DNA of 34,242 bases, from assembly GCA_903847955.1 (NCBI GenBank), contig CAINFA010000205.1:1-34242 (forward strand), given 5' to 3'. Shown here piece by piece: positions 26,255 through 34,242 of the stretch. The notes under the pieces were generated by a model. The model was given only the letters and a program-made list of their open reading frames with translations, was not told where the DNA came from and ran no database searches. Origin of the DNA: an uncultured Actinomycetes bacterium. GTDB lineage: Bacteria > Actinomycetota > Acidimicrobiia > Acidimicrobiales > RAAP-2. Positions within the stretch are counted from its first letter, which is position 1. Every line of letters starts with the position of its first letter. The translations under genes and the position numbers were made by a program.

Positions 26255-26995
26255 ATGGAACCCCTCACCTGTGCCACGACCACTGGTCCAATCTTCTCCG
26301 CCCTTGGAGCTGTCTTCTACTTCAGCCCAGCATCGATCGCTCGTGCCGAGAGCATCGGCCTCGACGTGGTCTCGCTCTACGGTGCGGGGCGAGGGGGTGC
26401 CTTGCACGGCCAGGCGCCTCAGGAGATCGACCAGACGTTCTTCTTCTTCAAGCCCGGAATGATCGCAGCGATGGTGGAGCGCGGGCGCTCGCTCGCCGAG
26501 CCTGAGGTGATCTGGGACGCGCACCTCGGTGGGGCTGATGACTTCGCTCGAGCTACCTTCACCAACGTCGATGCGAGCGTGTTCACGGGGTTCGCCGATG
26601 CAGCCGAGGTCGTCGTGGCCGCAGCACCTCGAGGTCGATGGCCCATCTTCGACGGCTACCGAGCGGCACCGATGCCCGAGGACCACGTGGCCCGGGCCTA
26701 CCGCAGTGTCATCGCGCTCCGTGAGCTGCGCGGCGGGGTCCACACCGACGCCGTGGTGTCGCTCGGACTCTCGGGCGCAGTGGCCTGCCAGCTGGACCAA
26801 GGCGATGGGTACTTCAAGCTGCACGGCTTCACCGACGACGACAAGGTGCCGGTAACCGACGAGTTGCTGGCGTCCAAGGCTGCAGCCGAGCAACGGACCG
26901 ACGAGGCAATGGCCGAGCTGTTCGCTGCCTTGCGTAGCGACCAGCTGGAGGAGCTCGTGGCTGGCGCCGCAGCACTCGAGGCAGCCGCTCGCTGA
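26255..26995 (+). CDS. SCO6745-like conserved actinobacterial protein
   Basis: FSPASIARAESIGLD, GRGGALHGQ, RLxGHxAA-type pattern FDGYRAAPMPEDHVARAYRSVIALRELRGGVH. Confidence 0.7.
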   Translation: MEPLTCATTTGPIFSALGAVFYFSPASIARAESIGLDVVSLYGAGRGGALHGQAPQEIDQTFFFFKPGMIAAMVERGRSLAEPEVIWDAHLGGADDFARATFTNVDASVFTGFADAAEVVVAAAPRGRWPIFDGYRAAPMPEDHVARAYRSVIALRELRGGVHTDAVVSLGLSGAVACQLDQGDGYFKLHGFTDDDKVPVTDELLASKAAAEQRTDEAMAELFAALRSDQLEELVAGAAALEAAAR

Positions 26996-27025
26996 GCTGA
27001 GGGATCCCCACCTGGGTTGGTCCCA

Positions 27026-27099
27026 CCGGACTCTTACCTCCTCCACGAGTGCTCCTCACCTCGCACCTCCAACCTTGGGGTGCTGGCGAACGAGTCCGG
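27026..27099 (+). ncRNA. Candidate structured 5' leader (possible riboswitch-like element)
   Basis: Perfect 8-bp outer stem CCGGACTC (27026-27033)/GAGTCCGG (27092-27099) enclosing hairpin GCACCTC (27063-27069)/GGGGTGC (27077-27083). Confidence 0.35.
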
Positions 27100-27132
27100 A
27101 AGGAGCGGCCCCACCAGCAGGCCGAGCACACC

Positions 27133-27234
27133 ATGTGGAACCCCATCACCATCATCTTCTGCACCAGCGCCGTCATCGTCTCGACGGGTCCGGTCCTCGC
27201 CGGACTGATCCACTCGGTCCGCCGAGGGAACTGA
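27133..27234 (+). CDS. Candidate 33-aa single-TM membrane peptide
   Basis: MWNPITIIFCTSAVIVSTGPVLAGLIHSVRRGN; one TM helix with positive C-terminus; only a weak RBS near the ATG. Confidence 0.45.
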   Translation: MWNPITIIFCTSAVIVSTGPVLAGLIHSVRRGN

Positions 27235-27342
27235 GCCTTCTGCTCCGAGCGCCAACTCGGTGCAGCCACAGATCAGTGGGTCGCGCCCGCTGGGGTACCG
27301 TGAAGCGGTCCCAGACCACCCGCGCCAGCAACGAGGAAGCAC

Positions 27343-28206
27343 GTGGAGCCCAGCGACACCCAAGTGAGCGCCGAGGTGGAAGGTGCGCAGCGAGCCACCG
27401 GGTTGCACCTCGTCACCCCGAAGGTCCGTCGACACTCCACACGACCTCGCTCGGTCACGCTCGGCATCCGGGCTGCAGTCCTCCTCGTCCTCTTCGGGGC
27501 CTACTGGCTGGTGGCCATCAAGGTCAACGACGTCAACAAGCTGCCCACGCCGAGGGAGATCTTCGACCACTACGGCACCCTCATCACCGGTCAGGACCTG
27601 ATCGGGAACTTCGCCATCTCGATGTCGCGCGCCGCCAAGGGCTTCGCCATCGGCACGAGCGTGGGGCTCGTGCTTGGAACGATCGCTGGACTCACCGCCG
27701 TCGGCGAGGAGGTCGTCGATGCACCGATGCAGATCCTGCGCACGGTGCCCCTGGCGGCCATGCTGTCGCTGTTCATCATCTGGTTCGGGCTCGGTGACCT
27801 GCCGAAGTTGCTGCTGATTGCGCTCTTCTGCGTCTTCCCCGTCTACATCAACACCACCTCTGCGCTGCGCAACGTGGATCGCAAGATGGTCGAGTCAGCG
27901 AGGTCCTTCGGCTTGAGGGGTCCAAGGCTGCTTGGAGATGTCATCGTGCCGATGGCACTTCCGGGGATCCTGACCGGACTGCGCCTCGCCGGCTCGCTCT
28001 CGGTCTTGGCCCTCGTCATCGCCGAGCAGATCAACTCCAACAGCGGCATTGGGGCCATGCTCATCAACGCCAACAGCGTCTTTGAGTACACCACGGTGTT
28101 CTGCATCGTCGTCCTCTACGGCACCTTCGGCTTGCTCGTGGACTTGTTCTTCCGATTCATTGAGCACGTCGCCCTTCCCTGGCGTCGGGGGGTGTCGGTG
28201 CGATGA
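27343..28206 (+). CDS. ABC importer permease, SsuC/TauC family
   Basis: BPD permease motif SARSFGLRGPRLLGDVIVPMALPGILTGLRLAGSLSV; GTG start with gaggaag RBS. Confidence 0.93.
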   Translation: MEPSDTQVSAEVEGAQRATGLHLVTPKVRRHSTRPRSVTLGIRAAVLLVLFGAYWLVAIKVNDVNKLPTPREIFDHYGTLITGQDLIGNFAISMSRAAKGFAIGTSVGLVLGTIAGLTAVGEEVVDAPMQILRTVPLAAMLSLFIIWFGLGDLPKLLLIALFCVFPVYINTTSALRNVDRKMVESARSFGLRGPRLLGDVIVPMALPGILTGLRLAGSLSVLALVIAEQINSNSGIGAMLINANSVFEYTTVFCIVVLYGTFGLLVDLFFRFIEHVALPWRRGVSVR

Positions 28207-28937
28207 GTGCCGCACCAGGAACCGAGGTGGAACGCGATCGGCACGTCGCGGTCATCTGCGAGGGCATCGACAAGCGGTTCGGGGGCCACGTGGCGCTCGA
28301 CGGGGTCGACCTCGTGATGCGAGAAGGCGAGTTCGTGGCGCTGGTCGGCAAGAGCGGGAGCGGCAAGACCACCCTGCTCCGGATCCTGGCAGGCCTCGAA
28401 GCACCAGACGCCGGCACCCTGCTCGTCCCCGAAGCTCGCACGGTGGTCTTCCAAGAACCTCGGCTCATTCCGGCCAAGCGAGTGTGGAAGAACGTCAGCC
28501 TCGGGCGCGGCCGTGGTGCAGCAGCACGGGCAGAGGCCGAAGCTGCACTTGGAACCGTCGGCCTGAGCCATCGCTCGAGCGCGTGGCCGGCAACGCTGTC
28601 TGGCGGTGAGGCCCAGCGGGTCGCGCTCGCGCGAGCGCTGGTGCGTCAGCCGAAGTTGCTCCTGCTCGACGAGCCCTTCGCTGCGCTCGATGCCCTCACT
28701 CGGCTGCAGATGCAGCGGCTCATCAGCGACTTGGTGGAGGACTTCGCCCCCGCCACCCTCATCGTCACCCACGACGTGGAAGAGGCACTCCTCCTGGCCG
28801 ACAGGATCATCTTGCTGAGAGATGGCAAGCTGGCCGTCGAGGTGGCCATCAGTGAACCGAGGCCGCGAAGCCTCGGTGGTGCACACTTCGACGGGCTGCG
28901 ACGCGAGCTGCTCGGTGAGCTCGGCGTAACCGTCTGA
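28203..28937 (+). CDS. ABC importer ATPase, SsuB/TauB family
   Basis: Walker A VGKSGSGKTTLLRILAG, signature LSGGEAQRVALARAL, LLLLDEPFAALDALTR, VTHDVEEAL; overlaps permease by 4 nt. Confidence 0.95.
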   Translation: MSAAPGTEVERDRHVAVICEGIDKRFGGHVALDGVDLVMREGEFVALVGKSGSGKTTLLRILAGLEAPDAGTLLVPEARTVVFQEPRLIPAKRVWKNVSLGRGRGAAARAEAEAALGTVGLSHRSSAWPATLSGGEAQRVALARALVRQPKLLLLDEPFAALDALTRLQMQRLISDLVEDFAPATLIVTHDVEEALLLADRIILLRDGKLAVEVAISEPRPRSLGGAHFDGLRRELLGELGVTV

Positions 28938-29057
28938 GCCCCAACGCAGCGATTTCTCAGCGGCGCCTTGCAGATGGTTCGAAGTTCGATCAGGATGCCT
29001 GCGGAGCACTCGCCCCTTGCTGCGAGGACGAGCGCATCAACTGTGAAAGGAACCCCC

Positions 29058-30104
29058 ATGAAGGGCAACATCGGAATCTTCTCCACCCTCGGAGCACTGG
29101 CCGTTGGCGCGTCGCTCGTCACCATCCCCGCTGCCGCGTCGGCCAGCGTGACGTCGAAGTCGACTCCGAACTTGAGCGGGTACACGCTCAACGTTGGCGA
29201 CATCTCCAACCAGCTCGAGCTGCAGCTGGTGGAGTCTGGCGAGATCACGCCACTGTCGTCGGGCTCGTCGACCTTCACCGTCAAGGGGTTCCCCTTCCAG
29301 GTGAGCTTCACGCAGTTCCCCGCAGGACCCGAGGTCCTGGCCGGCATTGAGGGCGGCTCGCTGCAGTTCGGCGTGACGACCGACACCGCCATGATCTTCG
29401 CTCAGCAGGCTGGATTGCCGATCAAGACCGTTGCGGTCACGATCCCCCAGAAGCCGGGCGCCTTGTTCTCCATCGTGACCTCGGCCAAGTCCGGCATCAG
29501 CTCGGTGGCGGGCCTCAAGGGCAAGACGGTCGCCGTCCAGACCGGCACGGTCAACGAGTACCTGCTGCTGTCGGCCCTCGAGAAGGCCAAGTTGAAGTAC
29601 ACCCAGGTCACCGAGGACAACCTGACCTCCCCGAACGGTCTCGCTGCCTTGAAAAACGGCGCTGTCGACGCAGCGGTCCTCCAAGAGCCCTACGTCTCGC
29701 TGGCCAAGCTCGCTGGTTACAAGGTCATCACCTCGGGTGCTGGCTACGTCCAGGGGTACCAAGCGCTCGACGCACCCACCAGTGCGCTCAACGACCCCAA
29801 GACCTCTGCGGCCATCGGTGACTTCTTGACCCTGCTCGATGGTGCTGAGGTGTGGAACAAGAGCCACTCGGCGCAGGCAATCGCTGACATCGTGAAGCAG
29901 TACGGCGTGCCGACCGCCTTCGCCACCACCTTGCACGCTGACTCTGAGCCCGTCTTCACCACCATTGGCTCCGCCGTCGAGAAGGCAACCCAGACCGAAG
30001 AGGGCATCTTCTTCGGTGCAGGCGAGTTGGCCAAGAACCTCAACACCAACTCGATCTACTCGACCGTCTACAACGCCGAGGTCGCCAAGTTCCCCAAGAT
30101 CTGA
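29058..30104 (+). CDS. Substrate-binding protein, SsuA/NMT1-like family
   Basis: Signal peptide ending AAASAS; FPAGPEVLAGIEGGSLQFGVTTDTAMIFAQQAGLPIK, GLKGKTVAVQTGT; RBS gaaagg. Confidence 0.9.
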   Translation: MKGNIGIFSTLGALAVGASLVTIPAAASASVTSKSTPNLSGYTLNVGDISNQLELQLVESGEITPLSSGSSTFTVKGFPFQVSFTQFPAGPEVLAGIEGGSLQFGVTTDTAMIFAQQAGLPIKTVAVTIPQKPGALFSIVTSAKSGISSVAGLKGKTVAVQTGTVNEYLLLSALEKAKLKYTQVTEDNLTSPNGLAALKNGAVDAAVLQEPYVSLAKLAGYKVITSGAGYVQGYQALDAPTSALNDPKTSAAIGDFLTLLDGAEVWNKSHSAQAIADIVKQYGVPTAFATTLHADSEPVFTTIGSAVEKATQTEEGIFFGAGELAKNLNTNSIYSTVYNAEVAKFPKI

Positions 30105-30140
30105 GGAGCGCTGGCAGATCTCCGCGCTTCGTTGATGCTG

Positions 30141-30169
30141 CGATCCCCCGGCACCATGCCGGGGGATCG
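30141..30169 (+). terminator. Strong hairpin downstream of SsuA-like gene
   Basis: CGATCCCCCGGCA-CCA-TGCCGGGGGATCG perfect 13-bp stem, 3-nt loop. Confidence 0.75.
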
Positions 30170-30176
30170 TCGCGTC

Positions 30177-30200
30177 GGGACCAAATGGGCACTTAGTCCC
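30177..30200. promoter_or_regulatory. Dyad GGGACCAAATGGGCACTTAGTCCC upstream of cydD
   Basis: Imperfect inverted repeat with GGGAC/GTCCC ends, 35 bp before the cydD ATG. Confidence 0.45.
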
Positions 30201-30235
30201 TAGGCCGCGCTCGTGCACGCAGGCACGATGCGGGC

Positions 30236-31930
30236 ATGGCTGGGAGCAGAGCACGGGGAGCAGGAGGTGAGGGCCGTCGTGGACCCTTCGATCCCCGGTT
30301 GCTGCACTACGCAGCAGCCACCCGTCGCTACCTCGGGTTGTCCGTAGTCCTTGGGACCATCGCCACGTCGCTGCTCGTGGTCCAAGCATGGATCTTGGCA
30401 TCGGTCCTCGCCGGGGTCATCGCAGGCCACGAGAGCCTGCACACGTGCGCCCCCCGGCTGGGTTTCCTCGCCGCCGCCATCTGCCTGCGAGGGCTGGTGG
30501 CGTACCTCGCTGAACGGTCTGCCCACGGAGCCTCGGCCGAGGCCAAGTCCCAGCTGCGTGTGGCCGTCGTCGACCACCTCGTGGCGCCCGGCTGTGGAGC
30601 TGACGTCGACGCGGCCAAGGTGGCGCTCGGCGCCACGGTGGGGCTCGATGCCCTCGACGGCTACTTCGCTCGCTACCTGCCCCAGGTCTTCCTCGCCGTC
30701 GCTGCGCCGAGCGCCGTCGTCGTTGCCATCTGTGGCATCGACTGGCTCTCGGGGATCATCGTGGCGGTCACGGTTCCACTGATCCCGCTGTTCATGATCC
30801 TCGTCGGGCTGCGGACCGGTGAGCTCATCGGCGCACGCCAAGGTCGACTCGACGCCTTGGGACGCCAGTTCCTCGACGCGGTGGTGGCGCTGCCGACGCT
30901 CAAGGTCTTCGGGCGAGCCCAGGTGCAAGCCAGGGCCATGCAGCAGGCTGGCGATCAGTACCGCTCGGCGACCATGGACACCTTGCGCTTGGCCTTCCTG
31001 TCCTCGTTGGTGCTCGAGTTGCTCGCCACGGTGTCAGTGGCGCTCGTGGCGGTGGCCATCGGGCTGCGGCTCCTAGCCGGAGCGCTGACGCTCGACGCTG
31101 CGTTCTTCGTGCTGCTGCTGGCTCCTGAGGCCTACGTCCCATTGCGAAACCTCGGGGCGAGCTACCACGCCAGCGCCGACGGCGTGGCCGCGGCGGATCG
31201 CTTGTTCGAGATCCTCGAGCAGCCGCTGGCGGAGCCTCGAGGCACGAGCGGCGCCCGAGTCGCAAGCGTCGGACGGCTCGAGGTCGTAGACCTCAGCGTG
31301 CAGCGTGGTGCGGGTGCGGCCAAGGTGCTCGACCGCGTGAACCTCTCCGTTGACCCTGGTGAGGTCCTCGCCATCACCGGGTGCTCCGGGGTGGGCAAGA
31401 CCACGTTGCTCTCCTGCTTGCTCTCCATGACCGAGCCGACCAGCGGCGTGGTGCTCGTCGATGGCGTGCCGCTGTCGGTGCTCGATCGCTCGTGGTGGTT
31501 CGAGCAGGTGGCCTGGGTGCCCCAGCGCCCTCACCTGTTCGCCGGGACCATTGCCGACAACGTGGCGCTTGGTCGTCAGGGTGCGAGCTGGGGCGCCATC
31601 ACCCAAGCCATCGATGACGCTGGACTCACCTCGGTGGTCGAGTCGTTGCCCGACGGGCCATGGACGGTCATCGGAGAGACGGGGGTGGGTCTGTCGGTGG
31701 GGGAGCGCCAGCGGGTCGCCCTCGCTCGAGCCTTCTTGCGAGATGCTCCGCTGCTGCTCCTCGACGAGCCGACGGCAGCCCTCGATGGTGCGACCGAAGC
31801 TGTGGTGCTCGCTGCCATCGGTCGGCTCGTTGAGCGACGCACCACCGTGATGGTGGCCCACCGGCCCTCGCTCGTGCGGCTCGCCACCCGAGTGGTCGAA
31901 CTCGAGCCTGCCAGCACGGTGGCGAGATGA
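30236..31930 (+). CDS. cydD: CydD, ABC exporter subunit for cytochrome bd assembly
   Basis: LIPLFMILVGLRTGE, PTLKVFGRAQ, LLLAPEAYVPLRNLGASYHAS CydD signatures; Walker A GCSGVGKTT; LSVGERQRVALARAFL. Confidence 0.93.
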   Translation: MAGSRARGAGGEGRRGPFDPRLLHYAAATRRYLGLSVVLGTIATSLLVVQAWILASVLAGVIAGHESLHTCAPRLGFLAAAICLRGLVAYLAERSAHGASAEAKSQLRVAVVDHLVAPGCGADVDAAKVALGATVGLDALDGYFARYLPQVFLAVAAPSAVVVAICGIDWLSGIIVAVTVPLIPLFMILVGLRTGELIGARQGRLDALGRQFLDAVVALPTLKVFGRAQVQARAMQQAGDQYRSATMDTLRLAFLSSLVLELLATVSVALVAVAIGLRLLAGALTLDAAFFVLLLAPEAYVPLRNLGASYHASADGVAAADRLFEILEQPLAEPRGTSGARVASVGRLEVVDLSVQRGAGAAKVLDRVNLSVDPGEVLAITGCSGVGKTTLLSCLLSMTEPTSGVVLVDGVPLSVLDRSWWFEQVAWVPQRPHLFAGTIADNVALGRQGASWGAITQAIDDAGLTSVVESLPDGPWTVIGETGVGLSVGERQRVALARAFLRDAPLLLLDEPTAALDGATEAVVLAAIGRLVERRTTVMVAHRPSLVRLATRVVELEPASTVAR

Positions 31931-33723
31931 CCGAGGCCACCCTTCAGCCACCCATGGCCTCGATTGGGGCGACGTTGCGATTGCTCGCTCCCACCTGGCG
32001 TCGCCTCGTGCTGGCGTCGCTGCTCGGCGCACTGGCGGTGGCTGGCACCGTTGCGCTCATGGGCACGTCGGCGTGGATGTTGGCCAAGGCCTCGACCCGA
32101 CCTGGTGAGGCCGCCCTCGGGCTCACCATCGTTGCGGTGCAAGTCTTCGGTCTCTCGAGGGGGTTCGCTCGATACGGCGAACGTCTCGTGGGTCACGATG
32201 CCGCCCTGCGGTTGCTCGGCGACCTCCGTGCTTCGCTCTTCGACCGGCTCGTCGAGCTGGCGCCCGTGTCGCTCCCGGCGTTCCGCAGTGGTGAGCTCTT
32301 GGCGGCCGTGGTGGCTGATGTGGATCAGCTGCAGGACCTCGTGCTCCGGGTTCTGCCACCCTTCGTCGTCGCAGCGTTGGTTGGCACAGGAGCGACCGCA
32401 GCGATGGTGGTGCTCCTCCCCCAAGCTGGTCTCGCCTTGGGATGCTCGATGCTGCTGGCGATCTTCGTGCTGCCGTGTGTGGCCGTCCGGCTCGAGGCAC
32501 GAGGTGACAGCGATCGGGTGCACGCCCGCGCCGCGTTGGCGGCTCGGTTGGTGGATCTCGTCGATGGTGCCTCCGAGCTTGAGGCCTTCGGAGCGACCGC
32601 GGCGGTGGGCAACGAGATTGCGATGCTCGACGCGGTGGTTCGCCGCAACGACCGACAGGCAGCTCGACGGGCGGGCATCACGCTCGGGCTGGCGGTTGGA
32701 CTGGCGGGAGCCAGTGCACTGCTGTGCCTCATCTTCGGCATCGTGGCGCTCGGTCACCACCAGCTCGATCCGCTCGTGCTCGGGTCGCTCGTGGTCGTGC
32801 CACTGGCCACCTTCGAGGTGGTCGCTCCGCTGCCGGCGGCGGTGGCGTCCTTCCGCCTGGCACGTCAGAGTGCGGGTCGACTCGCCACCATCATGTCGAC
32901 ACCGGCCATGCGGGAGGAGCCTCAGGGCCCACCTCGAACCCCGGTCGGCACCGACGTCTCGCTCGAGGCCCTCGAGGTGACCTACCCCGACGGCACCTGG
33001 GCATTGCGGGGGATCGACCTCGACCTTCCTGCAGGCTCGGTGGTTGGCATCGTGGGACGGAGCGGTGCGGGCAAGTCCACCCTGGGGCTGGCGATCGCCG
33101 GTGCGATGAGCCCGACTGCGGGGCATGCGCGCCTTGGGGAGTGCTCGACCACTGCGCTGAGCGCTGCGCAGCTCCACGGCCTCGTGGGCTGCATCGAGCA
33201 GCAGCCGGTGATCTTCGATGCCAGCCTCAGGGACAACCTGCGGCTCGCCCGCCGAGACGCCACCGATGCCGACCTCGTGCGCGCCTTGGACGAGGTCGGT
33301 CTCGGTGGGTTCCTCGAGGAACTCAGCCAGGGCCTCGACGCTCGGCTCGGACCCCAAGGGGTCGTCCCGTCGGGCGGACAGCTGCAACGTCTCGCCGTCG
33401 CCCGGGCTCGCTTGGCGGCCTGGCCCATCACCATCTACGACGAGCCGGCCGAGCACCTCGACGAGGACGCCGCCCGAGCGATGACCGCCTTGCTGACCTC
33501 GCCGAACGAGGGCCGCACCACCGTGCTCATCACCCACCGGCTCGAGGGGCTTGAGGCGGTCGACCAGGTGCTCGTGGTCGACCAAGGGCGCTGCATCGAG
33601 CAGGGCACACCAGCCGCGCTCCTCGCCGCAGGTGGCGCCTTCGCCGCACGACTCGAGGCGGAGCGCTCACACCGCAACGCCTCCACCCCCACCATCCACC
33701 CAAGAACAAGGAGCGTCGCCTGA
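31927..33723 (+). CDS. cydC: CydC, ABC exporter subunit for cytochrome bd assembly
   Basis: RYGERLVGHDAALRLLGDLR, LVADVDxLQD, Walker A GRSGAGKST; overlaps cydD by 4 nt. Confidence 0.93.
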   Translation: MTEATLQPPMASIGATLRLLAPTWRRLVLASLLGALAVAGTVALMGTSAWMLAKASTRPGEAALGLTIVAVQVFGLSRGFARYGERLVGHDAALRLLGDLRASLFDRLVELAPVSLPAFRSGELLAAVVADVDQLQDLVLRVLPPFVVAALVGTGATAAMVVLLPQAGLALGCSMLLAIFVLPCVAVRLEARGDSDRVHARAALAARLVDLVDGASELEAFGATAAVGNEIAMLDAVVRRNDRQAARRAGITLGLAVGLAGASALLCLIFGIVALGHHQLDPLVLGSLVVVPLATFEVVAPLPAAVASFRLARQSAGRLATIMSTPAMREEPQGPPRTPVGTDVSLEALEVTYPDGTWALRGIDLDLPAGSVVGIVGRSGAGKSTLGLAIAGAMSPTAGHARLGECSTTALSAAQLHGLVGCIEQQPVIFDASLRDNLRLARRDATDADLVRALDEVGLGGFLEELSQGLDARLGPQGVVPSGGQLQRLAVARARLAAWPITIYDEPAEHLDEDAARAMTALLTSPNEGRTTVLITHRLEGLEAVDQVLVVDQGRCIEQGTPAALLAAGGAFAARLEAERSHRNASTPTIHPRTRSVA

Positions 33724-34242
33724 TGGCACTCGACCTCGCGCGCTGGCAGTTCGCGCTGACCAGCATCTACCACTTCTTCTTCGTGCCGGTCACCATCGGA
33801 CTGTCGTTCCTCGTTGCCCTGCTGCAGACCTCGTGGTACCGATCGGGGAGAGATGAGCTCCTCAAGCTCACCCGGTTCTTCGGGACGCTGCTCGTGATCA
33901 ACGTCGCCATCGGCGTGGTCACGGGCCTCGTCCAAGAGTTCGAGTTCGGCATGAACTGGTCGAACTACTCCCGTGAGGTCGGCAACATCTTCGGCGGCCC
34001 CTTGGCGATGGAGGGCCTGCTGGCTTTCTTCTTAGAGTCGACCTTCCTCGGGGTCTGGATGTTCGGCTGGGGCCGGCTGTCGAAGAGGATCCACCTGACC
34101 TGCATCTGGTTGGTGGCAGCGGGCACGGCCATCTCCGCCGCCTTCATCATGGCGGCCAACTCGTGGATGCAGCACCCGGTGGGCTACGTGATGGTCCACG
34201 GCCACCCGCAGCTCAACAACATCTGGCCCATCTTCTCCAACC
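33723..34242 (+). CDS. cydA: Cytochrome bd ubiquinol oxidase subunit I, 5' portion (truncated by window end)
   Basis: MALDLARWQFALTSIYHFFFVPVTIGLSFLVALLQ...GLVQEFEFGMNWSNYSREVGNIFGGPLAMEGLLAFFLESTFLGVW; TGATG overlap with cydC stop. Confidence 0.96.
   Translation, partial: MALDLARWQFALTSIYHFFFVPVTIGLSFLVALLQTSWYRSGRDELLKLTRFFGTLLVINVAIGVVTGLVQEFEFGMNWSNYSREVGNIFGGPLAMEGLLAFFLESTFLGVWMFGWGRLSKRIHLTCIWLVAAGTAISAAFIMAANSWMQHPVGYVMVHGHPQLNNIWPIFSN

Noticed and set aside
31576-33585. 669-aa ORF antisense to cydD/cydC
   Set aside because: Shadow ORF from GC-rich codon bias; composition (His/Arg/Gly-rich) unlike a folded protein, sense strand has clear CydDC motifs.

Overview
High-GC window with the gene content and order of a chromosomal actinobacterial (Acidimicrobiia-like) segment. 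It contains about 29 protein-coding genes and one tRNA-Leu(CAG). No IS element, CRISPR array or phage module was seen. Left to right: end of a pentapeptide-repeat protein; SIS-domain sugar isomerase; secreted GH3 beta-glucosidase; a coupled ABC export cassette (Gly-rich membrane protein, ATPase, MacB/FtsX-type permease) next to an OmpR-type regulator and histidine kinase, where the regulator carries an apparent 1-nt frameshift; EXORDIUM/PHI-1-like secreted protein; SCO-family protein; two thioesterases, pirin and thiolase; the conserved crgA / trpG / pknB-pbpA-pstP-fhaB-fhaA / tRNA-Leu cluster without rodA or pknA; DUF4232-like protein; L,D-transpeptidase; LigB-type dioxygenase; SCO6745-like protein; a small membrane ORF behind a structured leader, followed by an SsuABC-type importer; cydD-cydC-cydA. 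Best candidates for something under-described: (1) the ABC cassette with Gly-rich CxxxHGVP partner and frameshifted regulator, (2) the structured leader plus 33-aa membrane ORF at 27.0-27.2 kb, (3) operator-like palindromes upstream of the SCO and cydD genes. Everything was read by eye; no database search was run.
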